Part shown: positions 51,829 through 61,328 of the stretch, in pieces | Numbering within the stretch: position 1 is the stretch's first letter | How the letters are laid out: each line of letters begins with the position of its first letter | NCBI RefSeq assembly: GCF_947490405.1 | Contig: NZ_CANLGU010000002.1 | Span: forward strand, 186,001-250,000 | Length of the DNA stretch: 64,000 bases | Source of the DNA: an uncultured Algibacter sp. | GTDB taxonomy: Bacteria; Bacteroidota; Bacteroidia; Flavobacteriales; Flavobacteriaceae | Direction of reading: 5' to 3' | Position numbers and translations under genes: made by a program | The notes under the pieces: generated by a model | Told to the model about the DNA's origin: nothing | The model's input: the letters and a program-made list of their open reading frames with translations, nothing else | Databases searched by the model: none

Positions 51829-53727
51829 TTAATAGGCACGTTCTTTATTGCCTTCATAAAAGTTTATAAAGGCTCGATTTACCACTCTATTTCCCCCAAC
51901 CGTTGGATAGTTTCCAGTAAAATACCAGTCGCCTAAATGCTCTGGACAAGCTTTATGTAAATTCTCTACAGGCTGAAATATAATTTTCACTTCAGCATTC
52001 ACAGATTCATCACTAAGTAACTCCGAAATTTTATCAGAGATTTGCTCATCAGTAAACGGGTCATAAATTTCTTTTACAAAGTTTTGTACGTATTTATCTT
52101 CTAACTCAGTTTGAGTAATACATTTATCGTACACCTTTTCAACAGTATCATACTTGCCAGCATCTTTTAGAAGTTCCAGAGTAGCTCTAAAGGCCACTAA
52201 ATCTTCTAATCTAGCCATATCAATACCATAACAATCTGGATATCGAATTTGAGGTGCAGAAGATACAACCACAATCTTTTTTGGACTCAGACGGTCTAGC
52301 ATTTTCAAGATACTTTTCTTCAAGGTTGTACCACGTACAATACTATCATCAATAATTACTAAGTTGTCGTTTGGTTTTATAACACCATAAGTAACATCGT
52401 AAACGTGGGCAACCAAGTCATCCCTACTACTATCTTCAGTAATGAAAGTTCTAAGTTTTACATCTTTTATTGCTATTTTCTCTATCCGAGTACGTTCGGA
52501 TAAAATCTCTGTAACTTTTGCTGCAGATAAAGAGCGTTGTCCGTTTAAAATTTCTGCTGTTTTTGTTTTATTAATAAACGCTTCAGCAGTTTCAATCATT
52601 CCAAAAAATGATGTTTCTGCTGTATTCGGAATATATGAGAAAACCGTATTTTTTGTGTCGTTTTCAATAGCTTCAAGAACTCTAGGCATTAATAATTTAC
52701 CCAACATTTTACGCTCTTGGTATATCTCGGCATCACTTCCTCTGGAAAAATAAATGCGCTCAAAAGAACACGATTTTTTTTCTAAAGGTTCAAGGATTTG
52801 CTTTAATCTAACCTCTCCAGATTTTTTAGTAATTATGGCTTGTCCGGGTTGTAACTCTTTAACATCATCAAAGTTTACATTAAAAACAGTTTGAATTACT
52901 GGACGTTCTGATGCTACAACTACAATTTCATCATCTTTATAATAATATGCTGGACGAATTCCTGCTGGATCTCTTAACACAAAAGAATCTCCATGGCCAA
53001 TGAGTCCTGCCATGGCATAACCACCATCCCAATTTTTTGCAGCACGTCTTAATATTTTTGCAACTTTTAAACGCTCTGCAATTAATGGAGATGCATCTCT
53101 TTTATTGTAACCTTCTTTTTTTAGGTCTTTGTAAATTTTACTAACAGCATCATCTAGAAAATGACCAATTTTTTCCATGATGGTTATGGTATCAGTATAT
53201 TCTTTTGGGTGCTGTCCGAGTTCTATAAGGTTGCTAAAAAGTTCTTTAACATTGGTCATGTTAAAGTTTCCAGCCATAATTAAATTTCTATGCATCCAAT
53301 TGTTTTGCCTTAAAAATGGATGAACACTTTCTACACTATTTTTTCCAAATGTACCGTAACGCACGTGTCCTAATAAAACTTCTCCTATATATGGAAGATT
53401 TCTTTTTTGGGCTGCTACATCATTTTTGTATTCTGGATGTGCCTCAAATTCTTTATTAACCCTTTCGTTAATTTGCGCAAAAATATCTTGAATAGGTTGC
53501 TGTGCTATGGAACGAACTCTACTAATATAACGTTGTCCGGGTTTAGTATCTAATTTTATACTTGCAAAACCAGCACCGTCTTGTCCACGATTGTGCTGTT
53601 TTTCCATCATTAAATACATTTTGTTTACACCATAAAATGCGCTACCATATTTTTCCTTATAAAACTCTAAAGGTTTTAAAAGTCTTATCATGGCAATTCC
53701 ACATTCGTGTTTTAAGGCATCACTCAT
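51829..53727 (-). CDS. PurF-like amidophosphoribosyltransferase homologue
   Basis: A 632-residue protein with an N-terminal class II glutamine amidotransferase domain (nucleophile C9 in KHECGIAMIRLL, then HVRYGTFG) and a C-terminal phosphoribosyltransferase domain with NLVIIDDSIVRGTTLKKSIL, the PRPP loop. It is about 130 residues longer than classical PurF, whose Cys follows the initiator Met more closely. Bacteroidetes often carry this longer form besides a standard PurF, so its role in purine synthesis is likely but may be a paralogue. Confidence 0.85.
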   Translation of the reverse strand: MSDALKHECGIAMIRLLKPLEFYKEKYGSAFYGVNKMYLMMEKQHNRGQDGAGFASIKLDTKPGQRYISRVRSIAQQPIQDIFAQINERVNKEFEAHPEYKNDVAAQKRNLPYIGEVLLGHVRYGTFGKNSVESVHPFLRQNNWMHRNLIMAGNFNMTNVKELFSNLIELGQHPKEYTDTITIMEKIGHFLDDAVSKIYKDLKKEGYNKRDASPLIAERLKVAKILRRAAKNWDGGYAMAGLIGHGDSFVLRDPAGIRPAYYYKDDEIVVVASERPVIQTVFNVNFDDVKELQPGQAIITKKSGEVRLKQILEPLEKKSCSFERIYFSRGSDAEIYQERKMLGKLLMPRVLEAIENDTKNTVFSYIPNTAETSFFGMIETAEAFINKTKTAEILNGQRSLSAAKVTEILSERTRIEKIAIKDVKLRTFITEDSSRDDLVAHVYDVTYGVIKPNDNLVIIDDSIVRGTTLKKSILKMLDRLSPKKIVVVSSAPQIRYPDCYGIDMARLEDLVAFRATLELLKDAGKYDTVEKVYDKCITQTELEDKYVQNFVKEIYDPFTDEQISDKISELLSDESVNAEVKIIFQPVENLHKACPEHLGDWYFTGNYPTVGGNRVVNRAFINFYEGNKERAY

Positions 53728-53734
53728 ATTATAA

Positions 53735-53766
53735 ATTAAAAAACGCCCTCTATTTTAGAGCGCGTT
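53735..53766 (-). terminator. Terminator after the PfkB gene
   Basis: On the minus strand, AACGCGCTCT and AGAGGGCGTT around a five-base loop (one mismatch), followed by a T-run; lies four bases after the PfkB stop. Confidence 0.75.
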
Positions 53767-53769
53767 GGT

Positions 53770-54696
53770 TTATGTTAATTCTATTTCAAATTGTGTTAGC
53801 TGCTTAAACTGTAATAAGCGTTTGTGTACTTCACTATTTGATAAATTTTGCATGCGTTCTGTTCCAAATTTTTCGACGCAAAAAGAAGCCAATGTAGATC
53901 CGTAAATAACCGCTTTTTTCATATTTTCAAATGAATAATCGTGAGTTTTAGTTAAATAACCAGCAAAACCTCCTGCAAAGGTATCACCTGCTCCTGTAGG
54001 ATCAAAAACTTCCTCCAAAGGTAAAGCTGGAGCATAAAACACATGATCGTCATGAAATAATAAAGCACCGTGTTCTCCTTTTTTTATAACGACATATTTA
54101 GGCCCCATTTCATGAATTTTTCTGGCAGCAACAACCAAAGAGTATTCTCCAGTTAATTGTCTAGCTTCTTCATCATTTATGGTAATGACGTCAATACGCT
54201 TTATAACATTTAATAAGTCATCTAGCGCACAATCCATCCAAAAATTCATGGTATCCAAAATCGCCACCTTTGGTTTAGTTGTCATCTGGTCTAAAACACT
54301 AGATTGTACAATAGGGTGTAAGTTACCTAACATCACTACTTCAGCGTCTTTGTAAGCTTCAGGAACTATAGGATTAAAGTCTGCAAGTGTATTTAATTCT
54401 GTTACTAAAGTATCACGAGAATTCATATCGTTGTGATAGCGTCCACTCCAAAAGAATGTTTTACCTTCTTTTACAATTTCTACGCCAGAAACATCAATAT
54501 TTTTGTTGGATAATAAATCTAAATAATCTTGCGGAAAATCGCCACCAACAACTGAAACAGCAGCGGTATTAATATTAAAGTGAGAAGCTGCAAGACCTAT
54601 GTAGGTAGCTGCTCCACCAAGGATTTTATCGGTTTTTCCAAAAGGTGTCTCAATAGCATCAAATGCCACAGTACCTACAATTACTAATTTACTCAT
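53770..54696 (-). CDS. PfkB family sugar kinase
   Basis: A 308-residue ribokinase-like kinase. N-terminal GGAATYIGLAASHFNI and VGGDFPQDYLDLL match PfkB signature 1; DPTGAGDTFAGGFAGYL (catalytic Asp) is signature 2. The substrate is a sugar or nucleoside, not predictable. Adjacent to the PurF-like gene, which suggests a nucleoside role (inference). The gene stands alone between hairpins. Confidence 0.87.
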   Translation of the reverse strand: MSKLVIVGTVAFDAIETPFGKTDKILGGAATYIGLAASHFNINTAAVSVVGGDFPQDYLDLLSNKNIDVSGVEIVKEGKTFFWSGRYHNDMNSRDTLVTELNTLADFNPIVPEAYKDAEVVMLGNLHPIVQSSVLDQMTTKPKVAILDTMNFWMDCALDDLLNVIKRIDVITINDEEARQLTGEYSLVVAARKIHEMGPKYVVIKKGEHGALLFHDDHVFYAPALPLEEVFDPTGAGDTFAGGFAGYLTKTHDYSFENMKKAVIYGSTLASFCVEKFGTERMQNLSNSEVHKRLLQFKQLTQFEIELT

Positions 54697-54846
54697 AAAT
54701 GAGATGTAGAATTAAGCTGCAAATATAAGTCTTTTTATAGATTACTTGAACTATATTTTTCAACAGGTAGCGTTTTGAATAGTATTAAATAATTATGTGA
54801 CTTTTTAGAAAATACTGTGTCATATAATCAAATGCTATTTATCAAT

Positions 54847-54881
54847 TTAAAAATCGAGGGATGTAATTTATTACATTCCTC
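54847..54881 (-). terminator. Terminator after the START-domain gene
   Basis: Minus-strand stem GAGGAATGTAA/TTACATCCCTC with one mismatch, followed by GATTTTT. It lies just past the stop at 54892. Confidence 0.7.
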
Positions 54882-54891
54882 TTTTTTCTTT

Positions 54892-55500
54892 TTAAGAAGA
54901 TTTATCTTTTAAATCTTGTAATACACTAAAGGTTTTATAAGGACCTTTTACTAAAAGTTTATTTACAATAAAAGGCGGTAAGCTTCCTTCAGGATCTAAG
55001 TAAAGTTGTTGAGTAACCATGGTTTTATTGTTCTTTTCTTCTAAAAGCCAAAAACCCATTAAATCCTTAATTCGTATTGTTTTATTTTTTTTTGGAATTT
55101 GGTTTGGAGCACTTTCTAAATAGAGCTTAATTTTTTTGTCAGAGAGTTTTTCTATAGTTAATAAGGTTATAATATCTCTATCTTTTATAGGCCAAGGGAA
55201 AGATTTATGGACATAAAATAAATGTTGATTTTTACTTATTGATTTTAGATAATAACTTATCTCTGATGGGCACTCATCATAATATTCTGGAGCTTCCAAT
55301 AATTCATTTAAAACATTTTCTATGGATGTGTCTATGATTGTAGTGGCCTTGTATTCATCAAAAGGAATATTTGCCTTGGGTCTCGTATAAATTTTTATAC
55401 CTTTTTCTGCCTTCTTTAACACCCAAGAATCTTGAGAATACCCATTACAGAAACTCATCAAAATTAAAATGAGACTAACTAAATTTTTCCAAACTGTCAT
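54892..55500 (-). CDS. START domain lipid-binding-like protein, secreted
   Basis: A 202-residue protein with a signal peptide (MTVWKNLVSLILILMSFCNGYSQ). The mature part reads WVLKKAEKGIKIYTRPKANIPFDEYKATTIID and FYVHKSFPWPIKDRDIITLLTIEKL, the START/StAR-like fold. Family members bind lipids or hydrophobic ligands. The C-terminal VTQQLYLDPEGSLPPFIVNKLLVKGPY is the closing helix. The partner and ligand are unknown. Confidence 0.86.
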   Translation of the reverse strand: MTVWKNLVSLILILMSFCNGYSQDSWVLKKAEKGIKIYTRPKANIPFDEYKATTIIDTSIENVLNELLEAPEYYDECPSEISYYLKSISKNQHLFYVHKSFPWPIKDRDIITLLTIEKLSDKKIKLYLESAPNQIPKKNKTIRIKDLMGFWLLEEKNNKTMVTQQLYLDPEGSLPPFIVNKLLVKGPYKTFSVLQDLKDKSS

Positions 55501-55567
55501 AATATAATTTTATGGTTAATTTAGTTGTCTTCGTTAGCCATACATTACATTTTTTAACAAGATTTTG

Positions 55568-56212
55568 TTATTTTCTACCAAAATCTGCAGGGATTTCTCC
55601 CCAAGCTTTGGTCTCCCATTTAACTATAGTAGTGTTATATGTGTTGTTTTTTAACCAGTCAATCGCTCTATCAATCAAGTCAAAGACAGGTTTGTTTTTT
55701 TTATTGCGCTCTAGTTTTGTATTACAGTTTTTCTTTTTTATCCAACTCATAGCCGTTCTAGAGTCGGTATAAATAATACGATTACTTTTATTTTTTTTTA
55801 AAAGCGCTAAGCCATGGACAATAGCTAGAAATTCACCAATATTATTAGTGCCTTCTTCAAAAGGTCCTTGAATAAAGAGTTGCTTTTTGGTTTTTGTATC
55901 TACGCCACGGTATTCCATTATTCCCGGATTTCCACTAGATGCCGCATCAACCGAAATAGAATTGTAGTTAGGCTGCCCTATTTTTTTAAGTTGTGTGTCT
56001 GAAAGCTCACTAGTAAACTTTTTGCTTTTTCCTATATAATCTTTGTAGTTGCCTTTTAAGGCTTTTTTCGCAGCCTCAAATGTTGAAAACGATTTATATT
56101 GTGCGCCTTGAAAATCTTTTATTTGAGCTTTACAGTCGTCCCAAGATTCAAAAACACCAGTATGATGGCCTTTCCAAACGGTATAATATTTCTTCTTTTT
56201 CTTAGATCCCAT
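55568..56212 (-). CDS. Ribonuclease H1 with viroplasmin N-terminal domain
   Basis: A 214-residue enzyme that degrades RNA in RNA-DNA hybrids. The N-terminal caulimovirus-viroplasmin (HBD-like) module reads KYYTVWKGHHTGVFESWDDCKAQIKDFQGAQYKSF. The RNase H domain has D in VDAASSGNPG, E in NNIGEFLA, D in YTDSRTAMSW and a final D near ADFGRK. Start ATG 56212 (MGSKKKKK) is preferred; two upstream Met codons add only seven residues. Confidence 0.9.
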   Translation of the reverse strand: MGSKKKKKYYTVWKGHHTGVFESWDDCKAQIKDFQGAQYKSFSTFEAAKKALKGNYKDYIGKSKKFTSELSDTQLKKIGQPNYNSISVDAASSGNPGIMEYRGVDTKTKKQLFIQGPFEEGTNNIGEFLAIVHGLALLKKNKSNRIIYTDSRTAMSWIKKKNCNTKLERNKKNKPVFDLIDRAIDWLKNNTYNTTIVKWETKAWGEIPADFGRK

Positions 56213-56258
56213 TTTTGTCATTCCTGTGAGCACAGGAGCCTATCGCTTTAGGTGTTAG

Positions 56259-56825
56259 TTACTCATTCAACAATTTTTCAACAACTTTAGGAAAGTATTC
56301 CATCTCCAATTCATGAATTTTAGCAGCGACATCCTTGGCTGAATCATTATTATCAACATTACACTTAGCTTGAAAAATTATAGCCCCCTCATCATAATGC
56401 TCATTTACATAATGAATTGTAATTCCTGTTTTAGGTTCTTTATTAGCAACCACAGCTTCGTGAACATGCATGCCATACATGCCTTTGCCTCCGTATTTAG
56501 GAAGTAAAGCGGGATGAACATTAATGACTTTGTTGGGAAACACATTTAAAATGGCTTCTGGAAACTTCCAAAGAAACCCAGCTAAAATAATTAAATCGGG
56601 ATTTGAAGCTTTCAATATATTCAACACATCATCTGTTTTATAAAATGCTATTTTGTTGAAAGACAACGCACTAACTTTTAGTTGTTTTGCACGCTCTAAA
56701 ACTTTGGCATGAGGATTGTTAGTGAGTACTTGAATAACAGACGCATTATCGCTGTTGTGAAAAAACTTAATTAAATTTTCAGCATTACTTCCACTTCCGG
56801 ACGCAAAAATTACAATACGTTTCAT
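56259..56825 (-). CDS. purN: Phosphoribosylglycinamide formyltransferase
   Basis: Transfers a formyl group from 10-formyl-THF to GAR in purine synthesis. From ATG 56825 it has 188 residues: FASGSGSNAENLIKFF, LILAGFLWKFPEAIL, VINVHPALLPKYGGKGMYG (active-site HPxLLPxxxG) and VHYVNEHYDEGAI. An upstream TTG at 56855 gives a 10-residue longer product but is unlikely. Divergent from acpP; a 186-base spacer holds both promoters. Confidence 0.95.
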   Translation of the reverse strand: MKRIVIFASGSGSNAENLIKFFHNSDNASVIQVLTNNPHAKVLERAKQLKVSALSFNKIAFYKTDDVLNILKASNPDLIILAGFLWKFPEAILNVFPNKVINVHPALLPKYGGKGMYGMHVHEAVVANKEPKTGITIHYVNEHYDEGAIIFQAKCNVDNNDSAKDVAAKIHELEMEYFPKVVEKLLNE

Positions 56826-56971
56826 TTTACAGACTATAGTGTTAAAATTGTTCAAACAAAAAAAGGAATAATTATTAACAATTAGAAGGTAAAAACTAAA
56901 TTCTTCAAAGTTATTTTAGTAAATTGGAAGCACATTTTTATAGTAAAAGTGTGTTTTAAAATAAAGTTTTT

Positions 56972-56979
56972 TATTTTTG
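56972..56979 (+). promoter_or_regulatory. -7 element ahead of acpP
   Basis: TATTTTTG fits TAnnTTTG, 33 bases before the acpP start. No clear -33 box was seen. Confidence 0.5.
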
Positions 56980-57011
56980 CCAACTAATTAAAACATTAAA
57001 ATTAAAAGATT

Positions 57012-57245
57012 ATGTCAGACATTGCATCAAGAGTAAAAGCGATTATCGTAGACAAGTTAGGAGTAGATGAAAACGAAGTTGTAACTGAAGCTAGCTTCAC
57101 TAACGATTTAGGAGCAGACTCTTTAGACACTGTGGAATTAATTATGGAGTTCGAAAAAGAATTCGATATTCAAATACCAGATGACCAAGCTGAAAATATT
57201 GCTACAGTTGGTCAAGCTATTTCTTATATAGAAGAAGCAAAATAA
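57012..57245 (+). CDS. acpP: Acyl carrier protein
   Basis: A 77-residue acidic helix bundle. The phosphopantetheine attachment serine is S37 in [13 protein letters not shown]. Shuttles growing fatty acyl chains to FabF, FabH and others. Starts the acpP-fabF-rnc operon; fabF follows after 21 bases. Confidence 0.98.
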   Translation: MSDIASRVKAIIVDKLGVDENEVVTEASFTNDLGADSLDTVELIMEFEKEFDIQIPDDQAENIATVGQAISYIEEAK

Positions 57246-57266
57246 GTAAAACAATCAAAATACTTT

Positions 57267-58517
57267 ATGGAATTAAAGCGAGTTGTAGTCACAGGATTAG
57301 GCGCTTTAACGCCAATTGGTAATACCAAAGATGAATATTGGGAAGGACTAATTAGTGGTAAAAGTGGAGCTGCGCCTATAACATATTATGATACCGAGAA
57401 GTTTAAAACAAAGTTTGCATGCGAACTTAAAAACTTTAACGTAACAGACTTTTTAGACAGAAAAGAGGCTCGTAAAATGGATAAGTTTGCACAATATGCT
57501 ATGGTAGCAGCAGACGAGGCCATTGAAGATGCTAAATTGAATCTTGATGAGGTCAATAAATTACGTGTTGGTGTTATATGGGGAGCAGGTATTGGAGGAT
57601 TAGAAACCTTTCAGCAAGAAGTTTTAAACTTTGCTGCGGGTGATGGTACACCAAGATTTAACCCGTTTTTTATTCCAAAAATGATTGCGGATATCGCACC
57701 AGGTAACATCTCTATAAAACATGGTTTTATGGGGCCAAACTATACAACGGTTTCTGCTTGTGCATCCTCTGCTAATGCTATGTTTGATGCTCTAAACTCT
57801 ATACGTTTAGGACATACAGATGTTGTGGTAACAGGAGGTAGTGAAGCAGCAGTAACCATTGCTGGTATGGGTGGATTTAACGCTATGCATGCCCTATCTA
57901 CTAGAAATGAAAGTCCAGAAACAGCTTCCAGACCTTTTGATGCTACCAGAGATGGTTTTGTTTTAGGAGAAGGAGCAGGAGCACTAGTTCTAGAAGAATA
58001 CGAACATGCAAAAGCTAGAGGAGCAAAAATATATGCTGAATGTATTGGAGGAGGATTATCTTCTGATGCACATCATATGACTGCCCCCCATCCAGACGGT
58101 ATTGGTGTTATAGCTGTAATGAAAAACTGCCTTGAAAACGCAGGGTTAAAGCCAGAAGATGTAGACCATATTAATACACATGGAACATCTACACCTTTAG
58201 GCGATGTTGCAGAACTTAAAGCAATTTCAGAAGTATTTGGTAGTCACGCTAAGAATATAAATATCAACTCAACAAAATCAATGACAGGTCACCTTTTAGG
58301 TGCTGCTGGAGCTATTGAAGCCATTTCGGTTATATTGGCCATGGAGAACGGTATTGTACCTCCAACAATTAACCACACTACAGTAGATGAGAATATTGAT
58401 CCTGAATTGAATTTAACTTTGAATAAGGCTCAAAAGCGTGATGTAAAAGTAGCAATGAGTAATACATTTGGATTTGGCGGTCACAACGCTTGTGTATTAT
58501 TCAAGAAAATAGATTAA
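57267..58517 (+). CDS. fabF: Beta-ketoacyl-ACP synthase II
   Basis: Elongates fatty acids by condensing malonyl-ACP with acyl-ACP. The 416 residues carry the Cys-His-His set: SACASSANAMFDAL (Cys), NTHGTSTPLGD (first His) and KSMTGHLLGAAG (second His). The KxxTGHxxGAAG and the C-terminal FGFGGHNA motifs are standard. Second gene of the operon; rnc starts eight bases after the stop. Confidence 0.97.
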   Translation: MELKRVVVTGLGALTPIGNTKDEYWEGLISGKSGAAPITYYDTEKFKTKFACELKNFNVTDFLDRKEARKMDKFAQYAMVAADEAIEDAKLNLDEVNKLRVGVIWGAGIGGLETFQQEVLNFAAGDGTPRFNPFFIPKMIADIAPGNISIKHGFMGPNYTTVSACASSANAMFDALNSIRLGHTDVVVTGGSEAAVTIAGMGGFNAMHALSTRNESPETASRPFDATRDGFVLGEGAGALVLEEYEHAKARGAKIYAECIGGGLSSDAHHMTAPHPDGIGVIAVMKNCLENAGLKPEDVDHINTHGTSTPLGDVAELKAISEVFGSHAKNININSTKSMTGHLLGAAGAIEAISVILAMENGIVPPTINHTTVDENIDPELNLTLNKAQKRDVKVAMSNTFGFGGHNACVLFKKID

Positions 58518-58524
58518 ATCCCGA

Positions 58525-59265
58525 ATGAAAAACATTCGTAACATACTAAATTCCCGTTTTAAACGCAACGGGAATTTTTTTATGGAATTAACTAAAATAT
58601 TAGGTTTTAAACCCAAGAAAATTAAATTCTACAAAAAGGCCTTTACGCATCGCTCCATGAATATAAGAGACGGTAAAGGAAATCCATTTAATTACGAGCG
58701 TTTGGAGTTTTTAGGTGATGCCATGTTAAGCTCCGTAATTGCATCACATTTATATCTAGAAGTTCCTAGTGGTGATGAAGGATATTTAACTAAAATGCGC
58801 TCTAAAGTAGTAAGTAGAGAACATTTAAATGAGTTAGGCAAAGATTTAAAACTCATTGATTTAGTGAAGAGTAAGATTCCTCCTGGACAATTTGGAGATA
58901 ATATTCATGGAAATTTATTTGAAGCTCTAGTTGGTGCTATTTTTTTAGATAAAGGCTATAAATATTGTGAAAAATTCATTTACAATAAGGTAATCATTCC
59001 CTATGTAGATATAGAAACTTTAGAAGGTAAAGTTATTAGTTACAAAAGCTTATTGATAGAATGGTGCCAAAAAGAAAAAAAGACTTTTGGTTACAATGTT
59101 TATGAAGATACAGGTAATGATGATGTTAGGCATTTCTCAGTAAAATTATCTATAGACGAAAAAGTAATAGCAAAAGCCAGAGCTACATCAAAGAAAAAAG
59201 CTGAAGAAAAAGCTTCAAAACGAGCATTTTTTGCTTTCCAGAGCAGAATGTCTAAAATGATTTAA
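58525..59265 (+). CDS. rnc: Ribonuclease III
   Basis: Cleaves double-stranded RNA, including rRNA precursors. The catalytic signature NYERLEFLGDAML is at 56-68 with the metal-binding acidic residues; the C-terminal double-stranded RNA binding domain (about 170-240) ends AEEKASKRAFFAF. The ATG at 58525 sits in a perfect six-base hairpin. A second ATG at 58582, after a terminator-like hairpin, would give 227 residues and still contain the whole nuclease domain. The first start is retained because other flavobacterial RNase III proteins carry a similar N-terminal NIRNILNSR stretch. Confidence 0.94.
   Translation: MKNIRNILNSRFKRNGNFFMELTKILGFKPKKIKFYKKAFTHRSMNIRDGKGNPFNYERLEFLGDAMLSSVIASHLYLEVPSGDEGYLTKMRSKVVSREHLNELGKDLKLIDLVKSKIPPGQFGDNIHGNLFEALVGAIFLDKGYKYCEKFIYNKVIIPYVDIETLEGKVISYKSLLIEWCQKEKKTFGYNVYEDTGNDDVRHFSVKLSIDEKVIAKARATSKKKAEEKASKRAFFAFQSRMSKMI
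58548..58581 (+). terminator. Terminator-like hairpin inside the start of rnc
   Basis: AAATTCCCGTT (58548-58558) pairs perfectly with AACGGGAATTT (58567-58577), then a T-run to 58581. It is a full intrinsic-terminator shape inside codons 8-19 of rnc, and ends directly before the in-frame ATG at 58582. Either it ends part of the acpP-fabF transcripts or it attenuates rnc. Confidence 0.6.
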
Positions 59266-59383
59266 TCTACTCATTTCCCTTTATTTCACTATAACGTTTT
59301 AGTTGTTTTTCTCGTTAAGAATAGCATAAACTTAACATAACTCACCGTTATAAATACTATATTTACGAAATTTAAAATAAGTT

Positions 59384-59869
59384 ATGGCTGTTCACAAACT
59401 TATTCTTGATGATGCTTTTGATGAAGCGTTATATACCTTAATAGCAATACATTGTAGATTGGAAGATTATCGTTTAGCGTACCTTTTAAATCAACATTTG
59501 GGAATAACACTATCTAGAAAAAAATCAGATATAGATTATAACGACGGACAGGTTTCCTATTCTATTTTCGAATGGGAAGATCAAAAACAACTAATAACCT
59601 GGAGTTTGGTGTCAAATATTTGTAAAATCGAAGAACTCCAACAATCAGATTATAAATCGTTATTCGATAACCAACAAAAAATAACCAAAACATTTCAATT
59701 ATTACCAGAATACAAAACGGTAAACTATTTTTTAAAAATAGATAGCGAATTCAGTTTTAGTAAAGAAAAATATATTCTCGACAGTATATTAAAAATACCA
59801 CAAATTGCAACCGCTTACAGTGTGGATTCTAGTACATTGAAATCTAAAGATAATTTAATATTTAGCTAA
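59384..59869 (+). CDS. IPExxxVDY family protein
   Basis: A 161-residue soluble protein, conserved in Bacteroidetes and often next to pyk, as here. Named for a motif that reads LLPEYKTVNYFLKI in this copy (N replaces D of VDY, L replaces the first I). No activity is known. The stop shares one base with the pyk ATG (TAATG), so translation of the two is coupled. Confidence 0.82.
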   Translation: MAVHKLILDDAFDEALYTLIAIHCRLEDYRLAYLLNQHLGITLSRKKSDIDYNDGQVSYSIFEWEDQKQLITWSLVSNICKIEELQQSDYKSLFDNQQKITKTFQLLPEYKTVNYFLKIDSEFSFSKEKYILDSILKIPQIATAYSVDSSTLKSKDNLIFS

Positions 59870-61311
59870 TGGCAGTGGATAAGAAAACAAAAATAGTAGC
59901 AACTCTCGGACCCGCTACAAGTACAAAAGAAGTTTTAAAGGGCATGCTTGAAGAAGGTGTTAATGTATTTAGAATAAACTTTTCTCATGCTGATTACAAC
60001 GATGTGAAAGAGCGCATCCAAATGATACGTGAATTAAACGAAGAATATGGCTTTACCGCTGCAATTCTTGGAGACTTACAAGGGCCTAAACTTCGTGTAG
60101 GTGTAATGAAAGAGGAAGTTGTTGTAAACCCTGGAGATGAAATAATTTTTGCTACAGGAGAGCGTTTTGAAGGTACTAAGGAGCGTGTGTATATGACCTA
60201 TGAAAGGTTTCCTCAAGATGCAAAACCAGGAGAACGGATTCTTTTAGATGATGGAAAGTTAATTTTTGAAGTGGTTTCAACAGATAAAAAATCTGAAGTT
60301 AAAGCTAAAGTTATTCAAGGTGGGCCGTTAAAATCAAAAAAAGGTGTGAACCTACCAAATACAGATATATCTCAACCAGCTTTAACTGAAAAAGATATTG
60401 ATGATGCTATTTTTGCTATAAGCCAAGAGGTAGATTGGTTAGCATTATCTTTTGTACGTCATGCAGAAGATTTAATGCAACTTAGAGATTTAATCGCTAA
60501 ACATGCCGATCATAAAATTCCAATCGTTGCTAAAATTGAAAAGCCTGAAGCCGTTGAAAATATCGATAAAATCGTTGCACACTGTGATGGTTTAATGGTA
60601 GCCCGTGGCGATTTAGGTGTAGAAGTTCCAGCGCAAGAAGTTCCACTTATTCAAAAACAATTAGTGCTGAGAGCCAAAAAAGCTAGAATTCCAGTAATAA
60701 TTGCTACGCAAATGATGGAGACTATGATAGATAGTTTAACACCAACACGAGCAGAAGTAAACGATGTGGCAAATTCTGTAATGGATGGCGCAGATGCTGT
60801 AATGTTATCAGGAGAAACCTCAGTTGGTCAATATCCTGTACAGGTTATTAGGCAAATGGCTAATATTTTAAAAAGTGTAGAGAGCTCAGATTTAATTAAA
60901 GTACCACAATTGCCGCCTCACATTCGTACCAACCGTTACATTACAAAATCAATATGTTACCATGCCGCTAATATGGCAAACGAAATTAATGCAAAAGCCA
61001 TTTCAACACTAACCAATAGTGGGTATACAGCATTTCAAATTTCAGCTTGGAGACCATCATGTCATATTTTAGTATTCACATCAAACAAACGTATCTTAAC
61101 ACGTTTAAGCTTACTTTGGGGCGTGCGTGCATTTTATTACGATAGGTTTGTAAGCACCGATGAAACCATAGAAGATGTAAATGCTATTGCCTGTAAAAAA
61201 GGCTATTTAGATGTTGGCGATATGCTAATTAGTTTAGCAGCAATGCCAATACAAGATAAAGGGATGGTTAATACCCTTCGTGTTACAGAAATTCAAACCT
61301 GTAACTTTTAA
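59869..61311 (+). CDS. pyk: Pyruvate kinase
   Basis: Last step of glycolysis: PEP plus ADP to pyruvate plus ATP. The 480 residues have KIVATLGPATS, ILGDLQGPKLRVG (start of B domain), the active-site IPIVAKIEKPEAV and MVARGDLGVEVP, and ATQMMETMIDSLTPTRAEVNDVANSVMDGADAVMLSGET. The C-terminal allosteric domain is complete. Coupled to the IPExxxVDY gene. Its only terminator lies within repeat copy F. Confidence 0.96.
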   Translation: MAVDKKTKIVATLGPATSTKEVLKGMLEEGVNVFRINFSHADYNDVKERIQMIRELNEEYGFTAAILGDLQGPKLRVGVMKEEVVVNPGDEIIFATGERFEGTKERVYMTYERFPQDAKPGERILLDDGKLIFEVVSTDKKSEVKAKVIQGGPLKSKKGVNLPNTDISQPALTEKDIDDAIFAISQEVDWLALSFVRHAEDLMQLRDLIAKHADHKIPIVAKIEKPEAVENIDKIVAHCDGLMVARGDLGVEVPAQEVPLIQKQLVLRAKKARIPVIIATQMMETMIDSLTPTRAEVNDVANSVMDGADAVMLSGETSVGQYPVQVIRQMANILKSVESSDLIKVPQLPPHIRTNRYITKSICYHAANMANEINAKAISTLTNSGYTAFQISAWRPSCHILVFTSNKRILTRLSLLWGVRAFYYDRFVSTDETIEDVNAIACKKGYLDVGDMLISLAAMPIQDKGMVNTLRVTEIQTCNF

Positions 61312-61328
61312 ATCTATAGTAAATATTT

